Below the pieces are notes generated by a model, which made no database searches, was not told the DNA's origin, and saw only the letters and a program-made list of their open reading frames with translations. Made by a program: the position numbers and the translations under genes. A stretch of 45,645 nt of DNA from JAPKZH01 sp964537875 (GTDB taxonomy: Bacteria > Acidobacteriota > Aminicenantia > Aminicenantales > UBA4085), in the NCBI GenBank assembly GCA_964537875.1, contig CAZIDN010000029.1, forward strand, positions 1-45,645, in the 5' to 3' direction. This document shows, piece after piece, positions 16,129-24,876 of this stretch (positions are counted from its first letter, which is position 1; each line of letters starts with the position of its first letter).

Positions 16129-17825
16129 TGTTTAGTCACGACATCCTGATCGTCGGCGGGGGCCTGGCCGGGCTTTCTGCTGCCCTTTCCAGCTCGTCCG
16201 GCCTTGATGTCGCCGTCATCTCCAGGGTCCATCCCCTGCGCTCCCATTCTGTGGCGGCCCAGGGCGGCATCAACGCGGCCTTGGGAAATAATCCCAAGGG
16301 ACAGGACGACACTTGGGAGAAACACGCCTTCGATACGATCAAAGGGAGCGATTATCTGGCCGACCAGGATGCCGCCGAACTGATGTGCCAAAAGGCCATC
16401 CCCACAATCTACGAGCTCGAGCACATGGGCACGCCCTTCAGCCGCTTGCCCGGAGGATTGATCGCCCAGCGGCCTTTTGGCGGGGCCGGTTTTCCCAGGA
16501 CATGCTACGCCGCGGACAGGACCGGCCATGTTTTATTGCACACCTTGTTCGAACAATCCCTTCGCAAGAATGTCAAATTCTATGACGAATGGTTGGTCAC
16601 CGAGCTGGCCGCGGAAAACAGCAGGTGCTGCGGCGTCATCATCTATGATTTGGCTACCGGCGAGGTCTTTCCCGTGAAGGCTCGGGCCGTGATTTTTGCG
16701 ACGGGAGGCTACGGGAGGGTTTATCTCAGAACAACCAACGCCTTCATCAACCATGGCAGCGGGATCGGCATCGCCTACCGGGCCGGCGTCCCGCTCAAGG
16801 ACATGGAGTTCGTCCAGTTCCATCCCACTTCGCTTTTCCCCAATAACATCCTGATGACCGAGGCAGCCCGAGGCGAAGGCGGCTATCTGCTGAATAACCT
16901 CGGCAAGCGCTTCATGGCAGACTATGCCCCCTCGGCCATGGAGCTAGCGCCGAGGGATATAGTGGCGCGCGCCATCCAGACGGAGATCAGCCGGGGGAAC
17001 GGCTTTGCCAATGAATATGTCCTCCTCGACCTCACCCATCTGGGGGCCGAAAAGATCAACAAGCGGCTTCCGGCCATCCGCGAGATTTGCATAAGGTTTG
17101 CCGGGATCGACCCGGTGGAGACGCCGATCCCCATCCAGCCGGCGCAGCATTATTCCATGGGAGGAATCGATGTCGATATCCTTGGGACGTCCTGTCTGGC
17201 GGGCTTTTTTGCGGCCGGAGAATGCGCCTGTGTCAGCGTCCATGGGGCCAACCGCTTGGGCGGCAACTCGCTTCTGGACACCATCGTCTTCGGCAAGATC
17301 GCCGGCGAGGCCGCCTCGGATTTCGTCAAAGGGCTGGCTCAAGAGGGGCCGGGTGAACGGCCGCTCCTTGATGGAACACAAAAATTGAAGGAGAAAATCA
17401 GCGCCCTTCGGAAAAAGGATTCGGGTATCAAGACCCACCATTTCCTCAGCAGGCTGAAGCTGATCATGAGCGAGAAGGTGGGCATTTTCCGGACCCAGAA
17501 GGATCTGGCCGAAGCCCTGGACCGCATCCGCCAGGTTCGGGAGGATCTTAAGGACGTCTATCTCTCGAGCTCGAACCTGCGCTTCTGCCAGGAGGCTGTG
17601 AATATCCTGGAATTCGAATACATGCTCGACCTGGCCGAGGTGATCATCGTCGGCGCTCTGAACCGCGAGGAGACGCGGGGCTCGCACTACCGCCTGGATT
17701 TTCCGGAGCGCGATGACAAGAGCTGGCTCAAGCACACGCTGGTAACTTTCATGGACGGGAAACCACAAATTAGCTATAAGGATGTCAAGCTGGGGAAACA
17801 CAAGCCTCAAGCCCGGCTCTATTGA
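16128..17825 (+). CDS. sdhA: Succinate dehydrogenase / fumarate reductase flavoprotein subunit
   Basis: The covalent-FAD catalytic subunit oxidises succinate to fumarate, or does the reverse. Visible are the FAD-binding ILIVGGGLAGLSAA, the flavinylation site in RSHSVAAQGGINAALGN, the active-site HPTSLFPNNILMTEAARGEGG, QHYSMGGIDVD and HGANRLGGNSLLD, and a C-terminal domain with LRFCQEAVNILEFEYML. From ATG 16128, which overlaps the sdhC stop as TGATG, it has 565 residues. A TTG one codon earlier is unlikely. Direction of the reaction cannot be judged from sequence. Linkage to a Rieske/cytochrome b pair favours succinate oxidation feeding the quinone pool. Confidence 0.97.
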   Translation: MFSHDILIVGGGLAGLSAALSSSSGLDVAVISRVHPLRSHSVAAQGGINAALGNNPKGQDDTWEKHAFDTIKGSDYLADQDAAELMCQKAIPTIYELEHMGTPFSRLPGGLIAQRPFGGAGFPRTCYAADRTGHVLLHTLFEQSLRKNVKFYDEWLVTELAAENSRCCGVIIYDLATGEVFPVKARAVIFATGGYGRVYLRTTNAFINHGSGIGIAYRAGVPLKDMEFVQFHPTSLFPNNILMTEAARGEGGYLLNNLGKRFMADYAPSAMELAPRDIVARAIQTEISRGNGFANEYVLLDLTHLGAEKINKRLPAIREICIRFAGIDPVETPIPIQPAQHYSMGGIDVDILGTSCLAGFFAAGECACVSVHGANRLGGNSLLDTIVFGKIAGEAASDFVKGLAQEGPGERPLLDGTQKLKEKISALRKKDSGIKTHHFLSRLKLIMSEKVGIFRTQKDLAEALDRIRQVREDLKDVYLSSSNLRFCQEAVNILEFEYMLDLAEVIIVGALNREETRGSHYRLDFPERDDKSWLKHTLVTFMDGKPQISYKDVKLGKHKPQARLY

Positions 17826-17826
17826 A

Positions 17827-18552
17827 ATGAAATACACATTTAAGATTTTCCGCTATGACCCGGTCAAGGATGGGCAGCCCAGCTTCCAGGAATATCCCTA
17901 CGAAAGTCGGGAGAAACGGACCATCCTGGAAGCCCTGATGGACATCCGGAACGAGCATGACGCCACGCTCTCATTTCGCTATAGCTGCCGGGAAGCCGTC
18001 TGCGGCTCCTGCGGCATGGTCATCAACGGCCGGCCGGAGCTTGCCTGCCGGACGATGGTCGATTCTTTGGACTCTCCGCTCATCATCCTCGAGCCCCTGC
18101 CGAACATGGAGATTCAGAAGGACCTCATTGTTGACATGGAGCCGTTCTGGAACGCACTAGGCGACGTTCATCCTTATCTCGTCGGCGACGGAAAGCCGCC
18201 GGAAAAAGAACACAGGATCGAAGACAAGGAGATGACCAAGATCGAGCGGTACACCACCTGCATTCTGTGTGCCTGCTGTTACGCCGCCTGCCCCGTCGTC
18301 ACCCGGGATGCGCGCTACCTGGGCCCGATCGCCCTGGCCAAGCTTTACCGCTTTGTCCAGGACCCGAGGGACACGAGACCGTTTGCCGACTGGGCCCGGA
18401 TTAATACCGGGACAGGCATGTGGGGCTGCGATACGGTTTTTGCCTGCAATGAGGCGTGTCCTAAAGACGTCCAGCCGGCGCACGGGATCGAAGCCCTGCG
18501 GAGGAAGTTCGTCATCGAGAGGTTGAAGAAGATGCTGAGGCTGCGAAAATGA
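17827..18552 (+). CDS. sdhB: Succinate dehydrogenase iron-sulfur subunit
   Basis: SdhB carries electrons from FAD to quinone. From the ATG at 17827 (MKYTFKIFRYDP) there are 241 residues. A plant-type [2Fe-2S] site uses C54, C59, C62 and C74 (CREAVCGSC...C). The [4Fe-4S] set is C145, C148, C151 plus C211, and the [3Fe-4S] set is C155, C201 and C207. This is the normal three-cluster pattern. An in-frame ATG at 17782 would add 15 residues that overlap sdhA and do not resemble the family. The ATG of the Rieske gene overlaps its stop by 4 bases. Confidence 0.96.
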   Translation: MKYTFKIFRYDPVKDGQPSFQEYPYESREKRTILEALMDIRNEHDATLSFRYSCREAVCGSCGMVINGRPELACRTMVDSLDSPLIILEPLPNMEIQKDLIVDMEPFWNALGDVHPYLVGDGKPPEKEHRIEDKEMTKIERYTTCILCACCYAACPVVTRDARYLGPIALAKLYRFVQDPRDTRPFADWARINTGTGMWGCDTVFACNEACPKDVQPAHGIEALRRKFVIERLKKMLRLRK

Positions 18553-18998
18553 AGATCAAGCATTCCTTGTTCACCCGCCGCGAATTCCTCAACGGATTGT
18601 TGGGCGGGTGGTTGGGCGCCCTGGCCGCGACCCTCCTCTATCCGGTGATCAAATTCATCTTCCCCCCCACCATGGAACCGGACAAAGTGATGCTCCTATT
18701 CTCCGATTATCAAGATCTGGCGCCGGGCGCAATCAAACCTTTTGTCTGGGGAGCCAAGCCCGGCTATATCAAGAAGAAGGAGGACGGCAGCTACATGGCT
18801 TTCGTCGGCGTCTGCACGCATCTGGACTGCACGGTTTCGTACAAAGCGGACCAAAAGAAATTCTACTGCGCCTGCCATGACGGCTGGTATGATGAATTCG
18901 GTAAGAACATCGCCGGACCTCCGCCCAAGCCGCTGCGCCAGCTCCGCGCCGAAGTGGAAGGGGAGAATTTGGTCGTCAAAAAAGAGGGTGTGGCTTGA
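18549..18998 (+). CDS. Rieske [2Fe-2S] protein of a cytochrome bc-type complex
   Basis: The protein has 149 residues. It begins with a twin-arginine-like FTRREF and a hydrophobic anchor helix (about 15-38), so the cluster domain faces the outside of the membrane. Box I is CTHLDC (C89, H91, C94) and box II is CACHDGWYD (C107, C109, H110). The cluster ligands are C89, H91, C107 and H110, with C94-C109 as the disulfide. The common CHGS of high-potential Rieske proteins is CHDG here, so the Ser that raises the potential is absent. It overlaps sdhB and cytochrome b, and is clearly part of one operon with complex II. Confidence 0.93.
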   Translation: MKIKHSLFTRREFLNGLLGGWLGALAATLLYPVIKFIFPPTMEPDKVMLLFSDYQDLAPGAIKPFVWGAKPGYIKKKEDGSYMAFVGVCTHLDCTVSYKADQKKFYCACHDGWYDEFGKNIAGPPPKPLRQLRAEVEGENLVVKKEGVA

Positions 18999-20074
18999 AG
19001 GCAAAAAATATCGGGCGTTCTTTAACAGGTTGGTTTGAGGACCGTCTCGGCCTCTCGGCGGTGATGAAATTTTTACGAAAAAAGACGGTTCCGCTGAACA
19101 AGCACACCATCTGGTCTTATACGGGAAGCGCCATCCTGCTCTTTTTCGGCATCCAGGTTGTGACAGGCATCATGCTGGCTTTCTACTACAGGCCGACCCT
19201 GGAAGAAGCCAACAAGAGCGTGGCCCGGATCATGACAGATGTCCCTCTCGGCTGGATCATCCGCTCTGTCCATTTCTGGTCGGCGTCGGCCATGATCGTC
19301 ACGGTCTTTGTCCATCTCTTCAGCATCTGGATGATCAAATCTTATCGCAAGCCGAGGGAGCTGACTTGGATGAGCGGCGTTTTGCTTCTCGTCGCCTCCC
19401 TGGTCTTCGGCTTTACAGGATATCTTCTTCCTTGGGACGACCTGTCGCTCTCGGCGACCAAGGTCGGAACGGACATCCCCCGGTCCATCCCCATCGTGGG
19501 CGAATGGGTGACAAAATTCTTAAGGGGCGGTGAAGATGTTACGGGCGACACGCTGTCCAGGTTCTTCAGCTTCCATATCTGTATCTTACCCCTTTTCCTG
19601 CTGCTCCTTCTGGCCATCCATATCTATCTCATTCAAAAGCAGGGGATGAGCGTCCCGCTCAGCGTCGAAGCGGGAAAGGAAAAGCTGAAGGAGCTTCCCT
19701 TCTGGCCAAACTTTGTTTATCGGGAGATCATCGTCTGGCTCGTCCTGTTCGGCGCGCTCATCACCGTGGCCGTGTTTTTACCGCCTTCTCTGGAAAAAGC
19801 CGCCGACCTCATGGCACCGGCCCCCAAGGGGATCAAGCCGGAATGGTATTTTCTCTTTCTCTTCCAGACCCTGAAGATCTTCCCGGGCAAGATCCTTTTT
19901 ATCAACGGAGACACCATCGCCGTATTCTTAATCGTGGCCGCCCTCGTCCTGTTCTTCTTCCTGCCCTTCCTGGACAACAAGCCGGACAAGTTGAAGGGCA
20001 GAGTGATCACCTGGCTGGCCTGGGCGGCGATTGCCTATGCGGTGGGTATGTCTGTTTGGAGTCTCCTCACATGA
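18995..20074 (+). CDS. Cytochrome b (b6f-like haem spacing, full-length with subunit IV part)
   Basis: This is the haem b protein of a quinol-oxidising Rieske complex, 359 residues and about eight membrane helices. Helix B has H-x13-H (HFWSASAMIVTVFVH) and helix D has H-x14-H (HICILPLFLLLLLAIH). The 13/14 spacing is that of cytochrome b6 rather than mitochondrial cytochrome b (13/13). The Qo-site motif PEWYF is present in the C-terminal half, so both the b6-like and subunit-IV-like parts are fused. It starts at a TTG overlapping the Rieske stop, after AAGAGGG. No cytochrome c1 or any CxxCH protein follows. Confidence 0.93.
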   Translation: MKAKNIGRSLTGWFEDRLGLSAVMKFLRKKTVPLNKHTIWSYTGSAILLFFGIQVVTGIMLAFYYRPTLEEANKSVARIMTDVPLGWIIRSVHFWSASAMIVTVFVHLFSIWMIKSYRKPRELTWMSGVLLLVASLVFGFTGYLLPWDDLSLSATKVGTDIPRSIPIVGEWVTKFLRGGEDVTGDTLSRFFSFHICILPLFLLLLLAIHIYLIQKQGMSVPLSVEAGKEKLKELPFWPNFVYREIIVWLVLFGALITVAVFLPPSLEKAADLMAPAPKGIKPEWYFLFLFQTLKIFPGKILFINGDTIAVFLIVAALVLFFFLPFLDNKPDKLKGRVITWLAWAAIAYAVGMSVWSLLT

Positions 20075-20096
20075 AGAAACGGCGCGCATAAGGATC

Positions 20097-20390
20097 ATGA
20101 AAAGAACTGCTTTATTCATTATCCTCGTGTTGAGCCTGAGCGTCTGGTCTGGGCTCGCGGCGACAATCCAGCAGCCCGTCCCCAAAGAACAGGACAAAGC
20201 CGTCCAGGCTCAACCCCAGCCCGAAAAGATCATTGCGGCGCCCCAGAATATTAAAGAGCGGACCGCGATCTATGTCTTCGTCGGCTGGCTCTGGGCGGCC
20301 ATCTTCGTCCTGATCTATATCCTCCGGCTCGAGATCAAGGAAGCCGATAGACTCCTGGACCTCAAATATTACCGCGACGAAAAAAAATAG
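20097..20390 (+). CDS. Small CcmD-like membrane protein
   Basis: The protein has 97 residues from the ATG at 20097. There is a signal-like hydrophobic start (KRTALFIILVLSLSVWSGLAA), a Pro/Gln-rich extracytoplasmic linker (about 24-52), one transmembrane helix with YVFVGWLWAAIFVLIYILRL, and a short charged cytoplasmic tail. The aromatic pattern and the tail resemble CcmD-type haem-exporter accessory proteins, but the match is weak. It lies 22 bases after cytochrome b, so it may be a small subunit or assembly factor of the complex. An in-frame upstream ATG at 20031 lies inside cytochrome b and is not used here. Confidence 0.6.
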   Translation: MKRTALFIILVLSLSVWSGLAATIQQPVPKEQDKAVQAQPQPEKIIAAPQNIKERTAIYVFVGWLWAAIFVLIYILRLEIKEADRLLDLKYYRDEKK

Positions 20391-20466
20391 CCTCGAGATG
20401 GGGCCCGGCACGATGCTTTTATTTCATAAAGCTTATGGTCTATGGTTCGTTCAAATAATTTCATGT

Positions 20467-20569
20467 GGTTCTCTTCCATTTTGTGTGGGTCGAAAACCCG
20501 GATGGGGAGCAAAGCCGTTTCCGGATCGTTTCCCAGACAATTTTTCCCCTCATGAAATGGAAAAGAACC
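20467..20569. repeat. Inverted repeat in the leader of the tricorn-like gene
   Basis: GGTTCTCTTCCATTT (20467-20481) and AAATGGAAAAGAACC (20555-20569) are complementary at 14 of 15 positions, with 73 bases between. Inside lies a smaller CCGGA/TCCGG pair. The gap 20391-20605 (215 bases) holds no gene. A long stem in the leader would end about 35 bases before the start codon. Function unknown. Confidence 0.4.
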
Positions 20570-20605
20570 ATTTATGTTTATATGAATGTGAAGGAGAGAT
20601 TCATC

Positions 20606-23600
20606 ATGAGAGATCGATTCCCATTCCTGCTTTTTTGGGTCCTTATTTTTTTAGTCTTCATCTCATTTGCCGCGGCCGAGGAAAGGCCGCTCATCGGCGC
20701 CCGCTATCCGGCCATTTCGCCGGACGGCCAGCAGATCGCGTTCTCTTACATGGGCGACCTGTGGCTGGTTTCCGTCAAGGGCGGCAAAGCGGTCCGGCTG
20801 ACCGATCATGTCGCCTACGAACGCGAGCCCGTCTGGTCCCGCGACGGAAAGCGCTTGGCCTTCACCTCGAACAGGATGGGGAACAACGATGTCTTCATCA
20901 TAAGCTCCCAGGGCGGAACGCCTGTCCAGCTGACGTTTCATACCGGCGATGATGTGGCCACGGATTTTACGCCGGACGGCCAGTGGGTGATGTTTCGCTC
21001 AGGACGCGCCTCTTCCTCGAGCCTTTACAAGGTTCCCGTGAACGGCGGCCATGAACTGCCTGTTCTTGAGACGTTCTGGAACTGGGATTATCATGCCAGG
21101 TTCAGTCCAGACGGCAAGACGATTCTTTTTTCCCTCGGCACGGAAAATAGCTACTGGTGGCGGCGGGGCTATCGGGGGGCGAACACGGCCAAGATTTGGA
21201 TGAAGGACCTTGAGAGCGGCGCCGTGAAGAAGGTCGTCGAGGATTCGAGCAATTCCTTCTGGCCGGACTGGAGCCCTGACGGGCGGCGCGTTTATTTTGT
21301 CTCCGACCGGAAATTCGGCAACGCCAATATCTGGAGCGCGGCCAAGGACGGTTCGGACGTGAAGCCCGTGACACAGTTTAAGCAGGGGGATGCCCGCTGG
21401 CTCTCCGTAGCTGCGCATACATCTCTGGCGGCGTATGAGCGCGAATTCGGGATCTGGACAACCGACCTCCGGACGGGAGAATCGCGCCGCGTGCCGATCG
21501 AGGCCCCGGCCGAAACCAAGGAAAACCGGACGTTATTCATAGAAAACGCTCCGGCCTCGGAATTCCGTCTTTCCCCGGACGGCAAGAAGGTCGCGGCCGT
21601 CGGCCGCGGCGATATTTTCGTGCTGGGCAGCGAAGGCGGATATGCCCGCAATATTACCAACACACCCTGGCGCGAAAGGAACATCGACTGGGACAAGGAA
21701 AGCAAGAACATCGTCTATATCTCCGATGCCGATGCCAACCCGGACCTCTACATCGTTTCCGCGCTCGGCGATGAAAAGCCCCGGCGCCTGACCGAAACGA
21801 GCGAAGATGAAGGGAATCCCCTATTCTCGCCCGACGGAAAATGGATCGCCTATTACCGGGGCAAGCGTCAAGTCCGGCTGGTCCAGTCCGACGGCCAGGC
21901 AGACCGGATCCTCGCTGAAGACGATTTCGGAGGGCGTTTTGCCGATGATTTCGCCTGGTCCCCGGACAGCCGCAGCTTGGCCGTGGTTGTTCGCCGCAAC
22001 AGCAATCTCGATATTTTCGCCGTCGAAGTCCAGTCCGGCAAAAAGGTCCTTTTGACCAATACGGCCTATGATGAAAACGGCCCGCTCTGGTCGCCGGACG
22101 GGAAATTCCTGCTGTTCACCTCGAACCGCTCCGGCCACAGCTTTCCCGAATTCACCGGCCAGTGGGACCTCTACCAGATCATGCTCCAACCGAAAAAGCC
22201 GGAGTTCGATGAGGACGATTTTGAGAAGCTTTTCAAGAAGGAGGAAGAGAAGAAGGAAAAGATCGATTCCAAAAAAGATGAGCCGTCCGTGCCCCAGGTC
22301 GCCCTGAAGCTGGAGAATCTCGACCGTCAAACGGAGATCGTGGCGGGCACATTGGGCAACGAACAGGAATTCGTCTATGTCGCCAAGGACGAGACGGTCT
22401 ATTTCGTCTCCAACATCGACGGCAAGAGCCATCTCTGGAAGACCAGCCTCAAGAAAAAGGAGCGCGGCCGGTATGAGCCGTTCATGGCCCAGATCGAAAA
22501 CCCGTCTTTTCTCCAGCTGGATAAGAAGGGCGAAGCGCTCTATTATCTCAGCCAGGGCAGGATCGGCCGAATCGACCTTGGCGGCCAGAAACAGAAAAGT
22601 ATTTCTTTTGACACCAAGATCCAGGTCGACAAGACGGCCGATTACGAGCAGATGCTGGGAGAACTCTATTACACGCTGCAGCATTATTATTATGACGAGA
22701 AGCACCACCAGGTGAACTGGCGGGAGGTCTATGAACAGCACCGGCCCGTCCTCCAGCAGGTCCGCGAAGACCAGGATTTCTACGACTACGCCAACATGAT
22801 GATCGGCTATCTCAACTCTTCTCATACGGGGATCGGCGGGCCGCGGCAGGGGAGGATCGACGAGCCCAGCGCCCATGTCGGCGCGACCTGGACATTCGAG
22901 AACGGGAAGATCTATCTGGGCCGGATCATCAAGGACGGGCCTGTCTATGACCAGAGAGAGAACATCGCCGCCGGAGATGAGCTGGTGGCCATCGACGGCA
23001 AGCCCGTGGACGCCTTGAGGAACATTTGGCGATTCCTGAACGGAAAGCTCGAGAAACGGCTGAAGCTCGCCTTCAAAAACCGGAAAACCCAGAAAACGAC
23101 GGAAATCTCCATCAAGCCCATTCCCTCCTTCGAGGAGAACCGGCTCCTGCTTGAAGAATGGATCGAGGGCCGGCGCGAGTTTGTCAAGCAGAAGACAAAC
23201 GACCAGGTCGCCTATCTCTATATGAGGGCCATGGGAAGGGGGGACCTCGACCGGTTCCTGCTTGAGCTCGAGCGGGATGCCGTCCCGCGCAAAGGCCTCA
23301 TTTTGGACCTGCGGTTCAATTCGGGCGGCAACGTCCATGACCGGGTGCTCGAGGCTTTGATGAAACCCAAGTACGCCAAATGGCGGGTCAGGGGGCTTTC
23401 GGAGACCCCCCAGTCATCGTTCGGGTTCGCCGACAAACCCGTCGTTCTTGTCACGAATGAGATCACCTTGAGCGACGGCGAGATGACTTCGAGTGGATTC
23501 AAAACGCTCAAACGCGGCCCGATCATCGGCAACACGACCTACGGCTGGCTGATCTTCACGACCAGTGTCGGCCTGATGAACGGCGGCTCGTTCCGCCTGC

Positions 23601-23767
23601 CGTTCTGGGGTTGCTATACGCTGGACGGAAAAGACCTTGAGACAAGCGGCGGCGTCATCCCGGACATCCTGGTCGTCAACGACCTGACCCACCACCTGAG
23701 CGGTCAGGACGCGCAACTCGAAAAGGCCGTGGAAAAGGCGCTGGAGCTGATCAAGCAGTCAAAATAA
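20606..23767 (+). CDS. Secreted tricorn-type protease (PD40 propellers, PDZ, S41 peptidase)
   Basis: From ATG 20606, with AAGGAGA 8 bases upstream, this is a 1053-residue protein with a signal peptide (FPFLLFWVLIFLVFISFAAA). About ten PD40 propeller blades follow, each with an xSPDGxxIAF core. After a Lys/Glu-rich linker come the tricorn C1 core with SSHTGIGG (catalytic His), a PDZ domain (VGATWTFENGKIYLG to VAIDGKPVD) and an S41-type domain with LDLRFNSGGN. The likely nucleophile Ser is in TLSDGEM, and a Glu is in DLETSGGVIPDI. Tricorn trims oligopeptides to short peptides; here it would act outside the cytoplasm. An open frame extends upstream to 20465 but lacks a ribosome site. Confidence 0.9.
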   Translation: MRDRFPFLLFWVLIFLVFISFAAAEERPLIGARYPAISPDGQQIAFSYMGDLWLVSVKGGKAVRLTDHVAYEREPVWSRDGKRLAFTSNRMGNNDVFIISSQGGTPVQLTFHTGDDVATDFTPDGQWVMFRSGRASSSSLYKVPVNGGHELPVLETFWNWDYHARFSPDGKTILFSLGTENSYWWRRGYRGANTAKIWMKDLESGAVKKVVEDSSNSFWPDWSPDGRRVYFVSDRKFGNANIWSAAKDGSDVKPVTQFKQGDARWLSVAAHTSLAAYEREFGIWTTDLRTGESRRVPIEAPAETKENRTLFIENAPASEFRLSPDGKKVAAVGRGDIFVLGSEGGYARNITNTPWRERNIDWDKESKNIVYISDADANPDLYIVSALGDEKPRRLTETSEDEGNPLFSPDGKWIAYYRGKRQVRLVQSDGQADRILAEDDFGGRFADDFAWSPDSRSLAVVVRRNSNLDIFAVEVQSGKKVLLTNTAYDENGPLWSPDGKFLLFTSNRSGHSFPEFTGQWDLYQIMLQPKKPEFDEDDFEKLFKKEEEKKEKIDSKKDEPSVPQVALKLENLDRQTEIVAGTLGNEQEFVYVAKDETVYFVSNIDGKSHLWKTSLKKKERGRYEPFMAQIENPSFLQLDKKGEALYYLSQGRIGRIDLGGQKQKSISFDTKIQVDKTADYEQMLGELYYTLQHYYYDEKHHQVNWREVYEQHRPVLQQVREDQDFYDYANMMIGYLNSSHTGIGGPRQGRIDEPSAHVGATWTFENGKIYLGRIIKDGPVYDQRENIAAGDELVAIDGKPVDALRNIWRFLNGKLEKRLKLAFKNRKTQKTTEISIKPIPSFEENRLLLEEWIEGRREFVKQKTNDQVAYLYMRAMGRGDLDRFLLELERDAVPRKGLILDLRFNSGGNVHDRVLEALMKPKYAKWRVRGLSETPQSSFGFADKPVVLVTNEITLSDGEMTSSGFKTLKRGPIIGNTTYGWLIFTTSVGLMNGGSFRLPFWGCYTLDGKDLETSGGVIPDILVVNDLTHHLSGQDAQLEKAVEKALELIKQSK

Positions 23768-23808
23768 TCTAGCGGCTTGCCTTCCCGCCCGGAGAGGGCT
23801 CGGCGCTC

Positions 23809-23838
23809 TTGACTTGAATCGGCTTAAGATTCGATAAT
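23809..23838 (+). promoter_or_regulatory. Promoter for the secreted phosphodiesterase-fold gene
   Basis: TTGACT (23809-23814) is followed after 18 bases by GATAAT (23833-23838). The -10 box covers the first possible ATG (23837), so transcription would begin after it. This supports translation from ATG 23858. Confidence 0.5.
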
Positions 23839-23857
23839 GAAAGCCGGGAAGGAAGAG

Positions 23858-24757
23858 ATGAAAAAACTACGGTTAAGAAGCGATATTTTCCTGTTTTTTG
23901 CTTTATTCTGCCTGGGATTTATTCCGGCTGGTTGGCTGTTTGGCCAAGCGGGCGGACCGGAGCCGGGCGTCACCGTGATGACCTTTAATATCCGCTACAA
24001 TAACCAGAGCGACCTACAAAACGCCTGGCCGAATAGAAAGTCGCTGGTAGCCTCCACGGTCCGCTTTCACAAGATCGATATCGCAGGACTTCAGGAGGCC
24101 TTGAACGACCAGCTGAAAGACCTGGAAGGACTCCTGCCGGAATACGGCTGGCTGGGCGTCGGGCGGGACAACGGAAAAGAGGCGGGCGAATACAATCCCA
24201 TCTTCTATCTCAAAAGCAGGTTCAAGATACTGGCCCAGTCCACGTTCTGGCTGTCTGAGACCCCCGATACGCCCGGAAGCCGCGGCTGGGATGCGGCCTG
24301 CAACCGGGTCGTGACCTGGGCCCGGTTCGAGGACCAACTGAACAAGCAGACATTTTTCTTCTTTAACACACACTTTGACCATGTTGGTGAGGTGGCCCGT
24401 CTGAAAAGCGCCGAGCTGCTCCTCAAGAAGATCGCCGAGATCGCCGGGACAGACCCGGTGGTTGTAACCGGGGATTTCAACTGCACGAACGACGCCGCGG
24501 CATATCATGATCTCATTTCGGGCGACGGCAAAACTCCCGGCCTGATCGATACGCTCCGTCTGTCAAAAACCGGCCATTATGGATCCACCCAGTCCTTCAA
24601 CGGATTCAACATCGAGCTCGACCCGGGCAATGTCATCGATTTCATTTTTGTCCGCGGAATCAAGAGCGTCCTCCGCCACGGCATCATCGCCGAGAACTGG
24701 GATGGCAAGTTCGTCTCCGACCACTATCCGGTGATCGCCGAAGTCATCGTCAAATAG
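23858..24757 (+). CDS. Secreted endonuclease/exonuclease/phosphatase family protein
   Basis: This is an EEP-fold phosphodiesterase (DNase I / sphingomyelinase / exonuclease III superfamily). From ATG 23858 it has 299 residues, with GGGAAGGAAGAG just upstream. A signal peptide spans about residues 8-30. Active-site motifs are MTFNIRYNN (Asn), GLQEAL (metal-binding Glu), NTHFDHVG, VVTGDFNCT (Asp/Asn), DFIFVRG (Asp) and SDHYPV (Asp-His). It most resembles the Bacteroidetes-type secreted EEP proteins that are annotated without substrate. Whether it cuts nucleic acid, phospholipid or a sugar phosphodiester is not visible. It stands alone between the tricorn-like gene and a separate promoter. Confidence 0.88.
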   Translation: MKKLRLRSDIFLFFALFCLGFIPAGWLFGQAGGPEPGVTVMTFNIRYNNQSDLQNAWPNRKSLVASTVRFHKIDIAGLQEALNDQLKDLEGLLPEYGWLGVGRDNGKEAGEYNPIFYLKSRFKILAQSTFWLSETPDTPGSRGWDAACNRVVTWARFEDQLNKQTFFFFNTHFDHVGEVARLKSAELLLKKIAEIAGTDPVVVTGDFNCTNDAAAYHDLISGDGKTPGLIDTLRLSKTGHYGSTQSFNGFNIELDPGNVIDFIFVRGIKSVLRHGIIAENWDGKFVSDHYPVIAEVIVK

Positions 24758-24780
24758 ACCTTTCTAGGCCGTTCTTCCCT

Positions 24781-24809
24781 TTGACTTCCAACGCGTTTCT
24801 GCATAAACT
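24781..24809 (+). promoter_or_regulatory. Promoter for the saccharopine-dehydrogenase-like / transglutaminase-like pair
   Basis: TTGACT (24781-24786) and TAAACT (24804-24809) are separated by exactly 17 bases, in the 119-base gap before the next gene. The gene itself has a strong AGGAGG at 24863-24868. Confidence 0.55.
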
Positions 24810-24876
24810 TTCTTTTCATGCTGCAGATACGGAAATAACTGCGATGATGCCTTAATAATATTTTAGGAGGAATCAT

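Noticed and set aside
20071..20091. Six-codon frame MKKRRA after cytochrome b
   Set aside because: Too short to support; overlaps the cytochrome b stop and has no ribosome site.
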